In this document: positions 22,166-34,799 of the stretch, one piece after another
Position numbering within the stretch: position 1 is the first letter of the stretch
Layout: each line of letters opens with the position of its first letter
The notes under the pieces: generated by a model
Seen by the model: the letters and a program-made list of their open reading frames with translations, nothing else
Databases searched by the model: none
Told to the model about the DNA's origin: nothing
Assembly: GCF_027579695.1 (NCBI RefSeq)
Contig: NC_083570.1
Span: 4,557,001 to 4,621,000 of the forward strand
Source of the DNA: Neoarius graeffei
Lineage: Eukaryota; Chordata; Actinopteri; Siluriformes; Ariidae
Direction: 5' to 3'
Length of the DNA: 64,000 nt
Program-made: the position numbers and the translations under genes

Positions 22166-22752
22166 TGTCACAGTCTAGTCCAGTCCATCCATGCCTGAGT
22201 TTGTGGGACTTCCATGCTGGCTCCAGGCCAGATCCGGAACAGGAATTCAGTCCTGCCCTGCTGTAGGCCACTTGTTACCACTCCTCTCCCATCAGCCAGG
22301 GCCTTCTTAAGAGCTGTTTGGAGCGACTCCAGTTGCTAGACTGTCTCTTGCAGACTCTCTTCACCTTGCTACAGCCCTTTGGTGGTGTGACTTCTTGATT
22401 CCCCTTGCCTGTCTTGTTTTGTGTTTTTTTGTCTAGTTTTCTGTCCAATTTTTGTCTCTGTTTTACTTGCCTGTTCTTCTGGATTGTGTTTTTGCTTTCT
22501 CTGCCTGGGTTCCCTTTGTCCCTGTTTTCTTCAGTTTTTGCGAAGACTTTTCTGTCCTGTTTTTATCCCTGACTGTGCCTGCTTGCTCGTCTGTGTTTTG
22601 ATCTCTTGGCCCATTCTTTGACCTCTGATTTTTGCCTTAGCCCTATTGTACCTCTGCCCTGTACTTCATTAAAGAAGTTTTTTTTTCTGTACACTGCTTG
22701 TTTTGAGTCTGTTCTTGGGTCCTCACTTCACCTCAGCTCGCCATTTCTGGCA
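22166..22752 (+). mobile_element. Solo LTR (Gypsy-type) inside Tc1
   Basis: It begins TGTCACAG and ends TTTCTGGCA, with flanks AAAAG (22161-22165) and AGAAG (22753-22757), a five-base duplication with one change. The T/C-rich 3' half and an ATTAAAG polyadenylation-like signal near 22669 fit an LTR. Removing it restores the Tc1 inverted repeat. Confidence 0.85.
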
Positions 22753-22868
22753 AGAAGTAGATAAAGAGAACCCAGTTAAACAAAGGAGACAAAAATATTA
22801 TTGGTCATTTATTGAGAAATGATCCAATATTACATATCTGAGTGGCAAAAGTATGTGGACCTTTGCTT

Positions 22869-23892
22869 TCAGTATCTGGTGTGACCCCCTTGTGCAGTAA
22901 TAACTGCAACTAAATGTTTCTGGTAACTGTTGATCAGTCCTGCACACTGGCTTAGAGGAATTTTAGCCCATTTCTCCATACAGAACAGCTTCAACTCTGG
23001 GATGTTGGTGGGTTTCCTCACATGAACTGCTCGCTTTAAGTTCTTCCACAACATTTCAAATGGATAAGGGTCAGGACATTGACTTGGCTATTCCAAAACA
23101 TTAACTTTATTCTTCTTTAACCATTCTTTGGTAGAATGACTTGTGTGCTTAGGGTCGTTGTCTTGCTGCATGACCCACCTTTGCATGAGATTCAATTCAT
23201 GGACAGATGTCCTGACATTTTCCTTTAGAATTCGCTGGTATAATTCAGAATTCATTGTTCTATCAATGATGGTAAGCCATCCTGGCCCAGATGCAGTAAA
23301 ATGGGCCCAAACCATGATACTACCACCACTATGTTTCACAGATGGGATAAGGTTCTTATGATGGACTGCAGTGCTTTCCTTTCTCCAAACATAACGCTTC
23401 TCATTTAAACCAAAAAGTTCTATTTTGGTCTCATCCATCCACAAAACATTTTTCCAATAGCCTTCTGGCTTGTCCACGTGATCTTTAGCAAACTGCAGAT
23501 GAGCAGCAATGTTCTTTTTGGAGAGCAGTGGCTTTCTCCTTGCAACCCTGCCATGCACATCATTGTTGTTCAGTGTTCTCCTGATGGTGGACTCATGAAC
23601 ATTCACATTAGCCAATGTGAGAGAGGCCTTCAGTTGCTTAGAAGTTACCCTGGGGTCCTTTGTGACCTCACCGACTATTAAACACCTTGCTCTTGGAGTG
23701 ATCTTTGTCGGTCATGCACTCCTGGGGAGGGTAACAATGGTCTTGAATTTCCTCCATTTGTACACAATCTGTCTGTCTGTTAATTGGTGGAGTCCAAACT
23801 CTTTAGATATGGTTTTATAACCCTCTCCAGCCTGATGAACATCAACAATGCTTTTTTTTGAGGTCCTCAGAAATCTCCTTTGTGCGTGCCAT
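22869..23892 (-). pseudogene. Tc1 transposase, frameshift and stop
   Basis: It spans ATG 23892 to TGA 22871-22869. A one-base expansion of an A run near 23851-23858 shifts the frame soon after the start. A stop at 23088-23090 replaces the Trp after NVLE. Otherwise the catalytic WMDETK, QQDNDPKHT and the C-terminal region are well preserved. It is the same family as the element at 1-1436. Confidence 0.92.
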
Positions 23893-24501
23893 GATACACT
23901 TCCACAAACATGTGTTGTGAAGATCAGACTTTGATAGATCCCTGTTCTTTAAATAAAACAGGGTGCCCACTCACACCTGATTGTCATCCCATTGATTGAA
24001 AACACCTGACTCTAATTTCACCTTCAAATTAACTGCTTATCCTAGGTTCACATACTTTTGCCACTCACAGATATGTAATATTGGATCATTTTCCTCAATA
24101 AATAAATGAGCAAGTATAATATTTTGTCTCATTTGTTTAACTGGGTTCTCTTTATCTACTTGTAGAACTTGTGTGGAAATCTGAAGATCTTTTAGGTCAT
24201 ATTTATGCAGAAATATCGAAAATTCTAAAGGGTTCACAAACTTTCAAGCACCACTGTAAATAACTTAGCATTTGTATCCAAAAAAACTGTTAACTTTAGT
24301 ATTTGCAGGCAACACAAACCTGTTTATGTCCCACTGAAATTTTGATGTCCGAGTTAGCGCCATTAATTCTGAAATGAGTGGGGTAAATAAGTGGTTTTGA
24401 GCAAACAAACTGTCCTTAAATATAAAAAAAAATTATCATCTTTGCTGGAAAAAGTAAAAAACACTGTAATAAAAATGCCAAAATATATATTGACAATATA
24501 C

Positions 24502-25550
24502 TGTGGCACCCCTGGGAGTGAATGGCCACATTAATGTTATTTTATGCAAATTAATGGGACAATTTCATTAATGTATGTGTTTCAGTTTTGGATTAAAAGT
24601 GAAGAACCAGTTAAAGGGGGTAATTTTAGTTTAAAAGCAGTGGGGCGGAACATTTGTTGTTGCTTCAGGTGTTCGGGGGGGTGGGTACAGTAAGGGAGCC
24701 CCACCTTCTTGCCTCTCCCTCAGACACATTCTAATGGAAAATGGAGATGCATCCTGTCTTCCTTATTCTGCTTTCCACCTGCTTTTACAGGTCAGTAAAA
24801 GGTGTGTTAAAAAAAGTTTTTATTTTACTACTTTTTATCACCACTAACATAAACAAGAGAGGTTCAGATGGTTCGCCGAAGTTATTGCCGGAGAAACGTA
24901 ACAGTAAAGGGAGAAATTTCCCGCATGGCTGCCATTACGGGTTGAGCTCATCTTGGCTTAGCACTTGCTAATGTGAGCCTGTACACTTTACACACTTACA
25001 AATGGCGGGTTATTATTTGTATCTTTCCGTTAACATATTTTTTTGTTAAGATGTGAATAATTCATGTTATAATTAAAAGTGACTGAGTTGATTAGCTGAT
25101 GTAGCACAAGCATACGATTAGCAATTTTGTGTAGCCGAGAGATGTGCTTAAAGGGCCCATGCGTCCAACATGTTGGATTTTCATAATGCACTGTGAATAG
25201 CGATTTCTACCAGTAAATTACTGAAAAAAGAAAAACATTTAATGTATTTACTTATTTTGGTTATTGAATATGACTGTAAAGAGAAATGTGAAGATTAGAG
25301 AAACTGAAGGTGTTCATAGAGAACAGATGTGGAATATTTAAATGTACATGATGTGAACAAAGAATTGGCTGAATTGTATGGCAAAGGCTGATGTTTGTTT
25401 ACAAAGCTTTTATTTTATGGAAAATAAATCAGACTCAGACACATTCTGGAGGGAAACGGAGACTCATCCTGTCTTCCTTATTCTGCTTTCCACCTGCTTT
25501 TACAGGTAATTTATTTGTCGCCATGGTCCCTGTTCACGGGACCCATAACA
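24502..25550 (+). repeat. 5' LTR
   Basis: TGTGGCACCC...CCATAACA, 1049 bp. It ends in a GGTCCC/GGGACC hairpin. It holds two copies of an about 70-bp segment (24720-24786 and 25437-25507) containing CACCTGCTTTTACAGGT. Confidence 0.92.
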
Positions 25551-25555
25551 AATCT

Positions 25556-25573
25556 TGGGGGCTCGTCTGGGAC
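25556..25573 (+). promoter_or_regulatory. Primer-binding site matching tRNA-Pro
   Basis: TGGGGGCTCGTCTGGGAC matches the tRNA-Pro-type site known from gammaretroviruses at 16 of 18 positions. It starts 5 nt after the 5' LTR. Confidence 0.85.
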
Positions 25574-25719
25574 CGGCGCCACCTTCTGGTTTGGAGCTAA
25601 TTTGCTCATGACATCTGGGACCAAGACCGGAGCTGATGCTGGCTGAGTGAGCAGTGAGTTGGAGTGAGCCGTCGTCGTGCTGAGTGACCCATCGAGAGGG
25701 ACAGCGAGGAGCTACAGCC

Positions 25720-26682
25720 ATGGCCGAGAGTGGGAGGAAGAGCCTAGTGTGGGACATTAGGAAAAGCCTACTCACCTTGTCGGCAGGAGAGCTCTACCGG
25801 GTCACGAAAAATGTGGTTCCAGTGATGGGTTAGGATCAGCTGGAGCTTGACGAGGAAGATCAGGAGGGCTGCTTTGACCACATCAGTTCTTTCATGCACA
25901 GTAAGCACTTGCTTGAGTCAGAGGAAGGTGGCATGGTGGAGTTGTTAATGTTAAAGGACTTCCTTGATGATGTGATTAAGAATCGAGATGTATTGCCTAT
26001 ACCTGATGATAGTGGGGATGCAGATTCACACACTAAACAGACAGTTAGACAAACTGTGCATATGGCTCACCCCTCAGGTGACATTAGTGTTAGTGCTCCA
26101 CAGACAGTCCCTGTGACCACTACAGCCAACATGGTTAACCAGTCTCAAGTTGTAGGTGCAGTTCGTCAGACTGGCCCAGCCAATTTTATTTCTGATAGTG
26201 AGTCCAGTGATGCTTCCACAGTTAACCCTGTGAAAACATCAGCCAAAGTGGTCCCCAATATCACCAATACTGAATTACAGGAGATGTTAAATAGCTATGA
26301 GGAGCATGGTAAAATAAGTAGCACTCAGTCTGAGCTTAACTCCATCCAGGAGTGCACTAAGCAGGATAGACCAGTTAACACAACAAAAGCAGACCCAATT
26401 AAAGAACTTACAGCTAAAGTTAATGAGCTCACTAGCCTGGTGGAGGCAATGAGACAGCAGCCTCTTTCATGACCATTAGACCCAGTAGACCCATATTCAC
26501 AAAACAGGTCAAGAAGCAGAAAGGACAAAATTTTTGGGTGCCCAACCTGTGTTGAGCAGAACTGCCTCAATTGTTTCCATTGTTTCGTCTGTGGGGAGGA
26601 GGGTCATTGGGCTGTCAGCTGCTTAAAGAAACAGAAGAACCAGGGAAATGTGAGCTGGTCTCTGCCATGGGGCACGCAGTGA
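25720..26682 (+). pseudogene. gag of the Gypsy element, two stops
   Basis: ATG 25720 opens a helical N-terminal domain of about 85 residues. A long acidic, Ser/Thr-rich linker follows (about 25960-26460). The C-terminal Cys-rich region ends in a zinc knuckle CFVCGEEGHWAVSC (near 26590). Stops lie at 25831 (TAG) and 26470 (TGA), both in an otherwise continuous frame to TGA 26680-26682. It would form the retrotransposon particle. Confidence 0.85.
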
Positions 26683-29600
26683 CCGAGTCTAGGAAAGAGC
26701 CCCAGGGTGAGCACGTTAGGGAAATAAGGACCCAGCTTAGCGTTAACAACAGCAAACCAGGTTCTCCCTTGTCAGTTACACCAGAAGTAGCTAGCCATCA
26801 GCAGGGTGAGCCACTTGCTCCGTCTAGTGTTATGTCGTTCCACACTAAACATGGTGCAGTTGCTAAGCTAATTGGTAAGAAAGCCCTTATCCAATGTAAT
26901 TTGAACAGCCTAGCAGTGAAAGCTTTACTTGACACAGGTGCTCAAGTTAGTATCATAAGTAGAGATTGGAAAGATAGATACTTGCCTGACTTGGTCATGC
27001 GACCACTATCAGAAATCATTGAGGAAATAGATGAGTTGAAAGTGTGTGCAGTCAATGGGGATTTCATACCATTTGATGGCTGGATACCCATCATGATCAA
27101 CTTACCTGGGGGTGAGGACCCCAGCCTCTTCATCAGTACTCCAGTTCTTGTGAGCCCTTTGCCTATGGACAAACCATTGATTGGTTTTAATGTTCTGGAA
27201 CAGATCATTGAGGGACAACCAGAACGATTGATACCTACTCTGGTTATGCTGCTTTGCAACTCCATCTGTCTTCCCCCTGAAAAAGCCAAAGTGATGGTTA
27301 GCTTCATCCAGACGGTAGAGCCAAACATGCCACATGGTTGCTTAAGAACAGGCGAACGGGATGTGGTTATCCCGGCTGGACAGGTTAGCTGGGTAAGGTG
27401 CCGGGTGATATCAACCATGAACCCTTCTGATTGCATGGTGTTGTTTGAGGCTGATGAGGGTAGTCAGGCCCTAGAACAGCTAGATGTCTTGACAGGGTTA
27501 GTTAAAATACAGAATCAAGCTAAGCCCTATGTCACAATTGCTGTAAGCAATAACACCAAGCATGACATTACCTTGACAAGAAAGAGGGCTTTGGGCACCT
27601 TACAGCCTATTGAATGGATTGTGGATGCCAAAACCCCAAGTGAACCATCCCCTAATGTAGCAGTTGGTGAGGTAACAGTTGAGCCAGTTGAACCAGCTCC
27701 ATCCCCATGGCATCCACCAATGAACCTGAGTCATTTGGAGGAGGGACAACAAGAGGTTGTCAAGAGAATGTTGTTTGAGGAGTGCAGGGCTTTTGCGAGG
27801 GATGGAAATGACATTGGTTGTAATCCTGATCTGCAAATGGTGATTAATCTAAAAGATGATATACCAGTGCAGAGAGCATATATCTCCATACCAAAGCCAC
27901 TGCTATGGGAGGTTAAAGAGTATGTTCAAGACCTCCTTGTGAAGGGATGGATAGTAAAATCCAAGTCCTCTTATGCTGCTCCCATGGTGTGTGTGGAAGA
28001 AAGACGGGTCACTCCGTCTCTGCATAGACTATCGTCTGTTGAACCAGAAAACGGTGCCAGACAGGCACCCACTGCCTCGGATATGCGACCTGCTTGATAC
28101 CTTGGGCGGATACTCCTGGTTCAGCATCCTTGACCAAGGTAAGGCCTACCACCAAGGTTTTGTGGCTGAAGACTCACGCCATTTCACCACCTTCATCACA
28201 CCCTGGGGCCTATATGAATGGGTGAGAATCCCGTTCGGTCTCACCAACGCACCCGCAGCCTTCCAGAGGAGTATGGAGGAGATCTTAGGTTCTCTGAGGG
28301 ATGACTGCTGCATTCCATACCTTGATGACATTCTTTGCTATTCACAGACTTTTGAGGCTCATGTAGAGTTGGTCCATAAAGTGCTTCAGGTCTTACAAAT
28401 TCATGGTGTGAAACTCCGGCCTGAAAAGTGTGAGCTATTTAAAGCTGAGGTTCGTTATGTTGGGTGCCTAGTTAGCGCTGAGGGTGTCAGGGTTGACCCG
28501 AAAGATCTAGAGGCCGTCTTGGCTCTGAAGGTCAAATCACCACAGACTGTAGGTGGCCTTAGGCATGTCCTTGGCTTCCTTAGCTACTATCACTCATACA
28601 TACAGAACTTCTCAAAAATAGCTCAACTACTGTATGAGTTACTCCAGGGCAAGTTTTCCGAGCAGTCCACTCATGGCCATCAGAGTAGAACCAAAGGACC
28701 CCACATGCCATCTAAGGCACCCATAGCCTGGACTTCTGAATATCAAAGGATACTTGAGCAACTGGTCAATATGCTAACTCATCCTCCAGTTCTAGCATAT
28801 CCAGACTTTGACCAGCCCTTCGTCTTGCACACTGATGTATCTGAGCAGGGACTTGGCGCTGCCCTCTACCAACACCAGGATGGAAAGTTGTGTGTCATTG
28901 GTTATGGATCACAGACCCTGTCACCTGCTGAACGAAACTACCACCTGCATAGTGGCAAGTTAGAGTTTCTGGCTCTTTAGTGGGCAGTGTGTGAAAAGTT
29001 TAGGGACTGTCTTTTCCGTGCACCACACTTCACCATCTACACTGATAATAACCCACTTTCATATATCATGAGCACAGCTAAACTCAATGCTGTTGGACAT
29101 CACTGGGTTGGGGAACTATCAGATTTTCAATTTAGCATCAAGTACAGGCTGGGAAAGGCTAACATAGATGCTGATACACTGTCCCGTATTCCTCTTGACA
29201 TTGACCACTCTATGTTAATGTGTACAGAAGAATTGTCACAGGAAGTGGTAAGTGCAGCTTGGGAGGGAACCCGAATAGCCCAGCAGAAAGATATTGCTTG
29301 GGTGGCTGCCCTTTTGGCTTCCTCTCAGGATGTCATCTTGCAGCCTTGTGCACCCCTCCAGGAAATCAAACCTGATGACTTGACTCAGGCTCAAAGGGAT
29401 GACCCCACCATGACGGAGGTCATCAAATTCAAAGAGTCTAATGCCAGACTCACTGAAGGTGTCAGGAGCTTGTAAGCTCCTCCATGAGTGGAGTCGATTA
29501 CACATTGAAAATGGAATCCTGTATCGACGAATGCCAGAAAGGAAACAGCTAGTCCTACCTCTCCAGTACCAGCCTATTGTCTTAAAACATCTCCATGATC

Positions 29601-31305
29601 ATATGGGCCACGTGGGTATGGAGAGGGTACTTCAACTTGCTAGAGAGAGGTTCTGTTGGCCTCACATGAAGAGGTGCATCGAGGACTATGTAACTAAGAA
29701 ATGTTGTTGCATAAAACAAAAGAAACCAACAGTGCATGTGCGTGCACCTGTGAGTAACCTGAAGTCCAATTCACCACTTGAACTAGTCTGTATTGACTAC
29801 TTGCATCTTGAGAAGAGCAAAGGGGGGTATGAGTACATTCTGGTCATAGTCAACCATTTTACGCGGTTCGCTCAAGCCTACCCAACCAAAAATAAATCTG
29901 GCCGGATGGCAGCCGAGCAGATTTATCATGATTTCATACCTCGCTTTGGTTTCCCCAGTAAGCTCCATCACGATCAGAGGTGAGAATTCGAAAACCAACT
30001 CTTTCGGACTCTTGGGCAGCTTGCGGGTGTTGGTCACTCTCGAACATCCCCATGCCACCCCCAGGATAATCCCACTGAATGCTTCAACCATACGTTGTTG
30101 CAGATGTTGCGTACCCTGACAGACAAAGAAAAGGAAGCATGGAAAGATCATCTTCCACAGGTTATACACACGTATAACTGTACTCGCCATGAGTCCACTG
30201 GTTATTTGCCACATTTCTTGCTCTTTGGTTGTCACCCCCCCCCCTTCCGGTGGATCTCTTGTTTGGCTTGGCTGAGCAGACGGACCCTGTGTCGCACAAG
30301 GGGTATGCTGAAAAGTGGCATAAAAGAATGATAGAACCTTATCGTGTTGCTAACAAAAGTAGTCAGTCCTCCAGTTCTAAAGGCAAGCTCTATTATGATC
30401 AAAAAGTGAGGGGAGTAGTCCTGAAGCCAGGGGATAGGGTGTTGGTTAGGAATCTAGGGGAGCGGGGAGGACCTGGTAAATTGCGCTCTTATTAGGAGAA
30501 CAGGATATATGTGGTCAGGGAGCAAGTTTCAGATAACCCAGTGTATGTCATCCATCCAGAAGGTGATGACCAGGGAAGAACTAGGACCTTGCACAGAAAC
30601 CTGCTCTTGTTGGTCAATGACTTGCCAGTGGAATTTCCAGAACAACCAACTAAACCAACACCAAAACTAACACAAAGACATGCAAATACTCAAGTGAGAG
30701 TCAAGAACAGTGGGGACCAGACAGTAAATGCTGAGACCTCTGATTCAGATGATGACTCAGGAAGTGGATATTGGCTTAGAATACCTTCAACCTGGGCTGA
30801 GCCGAGAGCAGCAGTTGCTCCTGAAAAACTAGCTGTCAGTCAGGACAGGAGAAAACCAATGTGGCAGACACGTGTTCCCTCTGAGGAAAGGTCTGTCCAG
30901 ATTCTGAGGGGTCGTGATGAGTCAGGGCAAAGGATGCCTGTTATGGAGACCCAAGACATTGTTGAGGACCAACCAGATATGGCTGTGGCCCATGAGGGAA
31001 GTCAGTTAGGAAGGGAAAATCAGGTGACATCTGAGACTAGCCCCACACTACTGGTGGATGATGTGGTGGTGGAGGAGGCAAGCCAGGATGAGTGGCAATT
31101 GAGGGGTGAAGTTGAGACTTCCCACCAAGTTGAACTAGAGAGTGATAGTCCAGCAGCTCTTAACCTACCTCAGCCAGGTGCAAAGCCCAAGTCCCCTCAG
31201 CATGGCTGTTGTGAGGAGCAGATAACAGACCCTCGGTCTAGCTCACCTAACCCTCTGAGACGGTCCATTCGGCAAAGGCGTCCAGGCCAAATGCTCACGT
31301 ACTAA
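26571..31305 (+). pseudogene. pol of the Gypsy element (PR-RT-RH-IN), several breaks
   Basis: The aspartic protease motif LLDTGAQVSII is near 26930. RT follows with a frameshift near 27990. Its palm motif is YLDDILCYS (near 28320) and the tether region is [10 protein letters not shown]. RNase H has [16 protein letters not shown] (near 28830) and a stop at 28978-28980. A frameshift near 29460 precedes the integrase. The integrase has an H2C2-like zinc region, a first Asp in [10 protein letters not shown], the second near 29970 (a stop follows at 29981) and the Glu in NPTECFN. The C-terminal region (PVYVIHPEG, LHRNLLLL) ends at TAA 31303-31305, with a stop at 30493. No chromodomain is present. 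Confidence 0.88.
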
Positions 31306-31678
31306 TCTCTGGGTCATCCAACATACCAGTCACATCCCAGTGTAAACACTGTGGATACTTACCTCATGCCTTCTGCTGACCTGTGGTACCCACCACCATA
31401 CTTACCTTCATTTCAAGGTCCACCTTTCATTCAGTTCCCATGTCTATCCTTTCTTTACCCCATATGTAGCTATTAGGGAGACCCGGTAGTCATAACATAC
31501 ATAACACACACACACACAAGCTATAATATACATTGGTTACATATTTACCTGAGTGCTTTGAAGTTTTGATTGTTGTAAGGATTTTGAGTAAGACCTGTTG
31601 AGTTCTGAAAAGAATACAGTGATTTAAATTGCAAATTTGTTTTAAAGTGTCAGGAGCCAATTTTGTCATCAGGGAGCA

Positions 31679-32711
31679 TGTGGCACCCCTGGGAGGGAAT
31701 GGCCACATTAATGTTATTTTATGCAAATTAATGGGACAATTTCATTAATGTATGTGTTTCAGTTTCAGTTTAAAAGTGAAGAACCAGTTAAAGGGGGTAA
31801 TTTTAGTTTAAAAGCAGTGGGGCGGAACATTTGTTGTTGCTTCAGGTGTTCGGGGGGGGGGTACGGTAAGGGAGCCCCACCTCCCGCCTCTCCCTCAGAC
31901 ACATTCTGGAGGAAAATGGAGACACATCCTGTCTTCCTTATTCTGCTTTCCACCTGCTTTTACAGGTCAGTAAACGGTGTGTTAACTTAAAAAAAATGTT
32001 TTTATTTTACTGCTTTTTATCACCGCTAACATAAACAAGAGAGGTTTAGATGGTTCGCCGAAGTTATTGCCGGAGAAACATAACAGTAAAGGGAGAAATT
32101 TCCCGCATGGCCGCCATTACGGGTCGAGCTCATCTTGGCTTAGCACTTGCTAACGTGAGCCTGTACACTTTACACACTTCAAATGGCAGGTTATTATTTG
32201 TATCTTTCCTTTAGCGTATTTTTTTGTTAAGATGTGAATAATTCATGTTATAATTAAAAGTGACTGAGTTGATTAGCTGATGTAGCACACGCATACAATT
32301 AGCAATTTTGTGTAGCCGAGAGATGTGCTTAAAGGGCCCATGCGTCCAACATGCTGGATTTTCATAATGCACTGTGAATAGCGATTTCCACCAGTAAATT
32401 ACTGAAAAAAAGACAAACGTGATGTATTTACTTATTTTGGTTATTGAATATGACTGTAAAGAGAAATGTGAAGATTAGAGAAACTGAAGGAGTTTATAGA
32501 GAACAGATGTGGAATATTTAAAAGGACATGATGTGAACAAAGAATTGGCTGATTTGTATGGCAAAGACTGATGTTTGTTTACAAAGCTTTTATTTTATGG
32601 AAAATAAATCAGACTCAGACATTCTGGAGGAATCTTCCTTATTCTGCTTTCCACCTGCTTTTAGAGGTAATTTATTTGTCGCCGTGGTCCCTGTTCACGG
32701 GACCCGTAACA
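31679..32711 (+). repeat. 3' LTR
   Basis: 1033 bp, homologous to 24502-25550. A short deletion near 32618-32635 removes part of the second internal repeat copy. Confidence 0.92.
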
Positions 32712-32990
32712 ATACCAATCAATCAAGTTACACAGACACGCTTCTTAGGTGTTTTAATAGATGAAAAACTTACATGGAAAAATCATGTTGAGCTCATTAG
32801 CAAAAAGATATACAAAAATATAGGAATAATACGAAAGGTTGGAAATTTACTATCACAAAAAACACTTTACACATGATTTTTGTTCACAAAATCATCTATG
32901 GAAGTTGATGTTTACCAGCACATTACAGAGATAGCATTGCATATAACTCAGATATCCACAAACACAACACAAGACAGTGCAATAACTTAA

Positions 32991-33637
32991 AGTGCCATTC
33001 CACCATTGGATGTATTCTTTGGCATAAAATACAATATATTTTGACAACATATATAAATGGTATCACTAGATAGAGAAATCTTTTAGCTTCAAAATGATAT
33101 ATCAAACATAATTTTTTGACAACGACAAGTATATTAATTTTGCGACCAAAGTCACCTACCCTTTTAATTTCCGCGCGTGATGTCATCGGCAGGTTCCCCT
33201 TCTTGTGTACCACGTGACGTGTGACGTGGCACATATTATCAGCAATGGCGGATAGAACGCGATAAAAATAATACCAATAAATCTAGCTAATACCAATAAA
33301 TCTAGCTAACTGAAAGATTAACTCAAAATTTTTCGCAATTTTTTTGGCCCCCATATACGAGGAGAAATGACTCTCTCACTTTGGGGGTTTCCTGGTCTAA
33401 AAATAGACCGACACGTGGTACACAAGAAGGGGAACCTGCCGATGACATCACGTTTCACTACCGTGCGGAAATTAAAAGGGTAGGTGACTTTGGTCGCAAA
33501 ATTAATATACTTGTCGTTGTCAAAAAATTATGTTTGATATATCATTTTGAAGCTAAAAGATTTCTCTGTCTAGTCATGTTGTCATAAAATATATTGTATT
33601 TTATGCCAAAGAATACATCCAATGGTGGAATGGCACT
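32991..33637. mobile_element. Foldback MITE with long inverted repeats and TTAA target
   Basis: The termini are AGTGCCATTCCACCATTGG and its reverse complement. The arms pair over roughly 230 bp, leaving a centre of about 200 bp. TTAA occurs on both sides (32987-32990 and 33638-33641). The duplicated LINE segment at 34000-34006 preserves the unfilled site AACTTAAGACC. TTAA specificity suggests piggyBac- or Kolobok-type mobilisation. No transposase is present. Confidence 0.93.
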
Positions 33638-34407
33638 TTAAGACCGATTCGAACCAAATCTAATCAGCGACAGTTTCTATACTACACCTAGATTTGCCCG
33701 TACCGAACATACTGTAATATTATATGGGCAAGCACTTACTGTACACAACAACGCTTAAGCCACTGCTCTTACTACAGAAACGCTTTATTAGGATCGCTTC
33801 AAATGTGTCATATACATTCCCTTCAACAAATTTGTTTCATGACTTAAAAGTATTAACAATATACAACATTAACAAATTACAGATTAGTCTTTTTGTTCAC
33901 AAAATCATCTATGGAAGTTGATGTTTACCAGCACATTACAGAGATAGCATTATATATAACTCAGATATCCACAAACACAACACAAGACAGTGCAATAACT
34001 TAAGACCGATTCGAACCAAATCTAATCAGTGACAGTTTACTTTAATGTATAGACGACCCTTTGGATGGAATAGTCTAAAAAAACAATTCCAAAACAGTTA
34101 GGCTACGTTCACACTGCAGGCTGAAGTGACTCAAATCCGATCTTTTCGCCCATATGTGACCTGTATCCGATCTTTTATTGACAATATGAACGACACAGAT
34201 CCGATTTTTTCAAATCCGACCCAGGCCGTTTGGATATGTGGTCCTAATTCCGATTCCTATCTGCTCTTTTCATATGCGACTTCAGTCTGAACCGCCAGGT
34301 CGCATTCATCCGACTTACACATCATCAACAAGCCACAAACGTCACTATTCTGTGCTGAAGTAGGCGGCGGGTCTCTCAAAAAAAGTTACAACAACATGGC
34401 GCATAAT

Positions 34408-34776
34408 CACGGGCGCAGATAGACGGTGGGACTCGTCCCACCCAGATTTAAATTCACTTCGTTCGGTCCCCCCCACTTATAGGGAGGAAAAAAGTCTATG
34501 CTGTCTTTCTTTGCATAAGGCAAACCTCACGGAAAAATCAAAAGACTAATTACCATTCGGTTTATTGAGGTGCACAGCAGTGTATACATAGTTGCAACAA
34601 CTCACATAAAACAAAGACTGATATTTGGTTGGTTGAGCTGCGCAGACTGCACAGGTTGCGAGCTCGAGCTTGGTTGCTATGGTAACCCAAAACAAGTTTG
34701 ACAGGCATATCGGGGTTGGGGTTGGTTTGCTGGCAGCTTTGTCCCCCCCAGTTCAAAAAACGTATCTGCGCCCCTG
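34408..34776. mobile_element. Small hAT-type MITE inside the Harbinger element
   Basis: The termini CACGGGCGCAGATA and (reversed) CAGGGGCGCAGATA are flanked by 8-bp sites CGCATAAT (34400-34407) and CGCATGAC (34777-34784). These agree at 6 of 8 positions, with two transitions. No coding capacity. Confidence 0.8.
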
Positions 34777-34799
34777 CGCATGACATCAATGCGAGGGAC

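Larger units (their letters stand above)
22068..24256 (-). mobile_element. Tc1 transposon inside the LINE, itself holding a solo LTR
   Basis: Both termini are complete (CAGTGGTGCTTGAAAG... and its reverse complement) with TA on each side (22066-22067 and 24257-24258). The transposase is on the minus strand. A 587-bp solo LTR interrupts the inverted repeat at the left. Confidence 0.95.
24502..32711 (+). mobile_element. Gypsy-type LTR retrotransposon with tRNA-Pro primer site
   Basis: The 5' LTR is 24502-25550, the 3' LTR 31679-32711, and a 4-bp duplication ATAC flanks it (24498-24501 and 32712-32715). The LTRs are clearly homologous with a few per cent substitutions and one deletion in the 3' copy. 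The internal region encodes gag, protease, RT, RNase H and integrase in standard Ty3/Gypsy order, all with breaks. No chromodomain is seen. Confidence 0.93.

Noticed and set aside
26942..27836. Antisense ORFs across the Gypsy pol region
   Set aside because: They are shadows of the sense pol frame with no recognisable domain.
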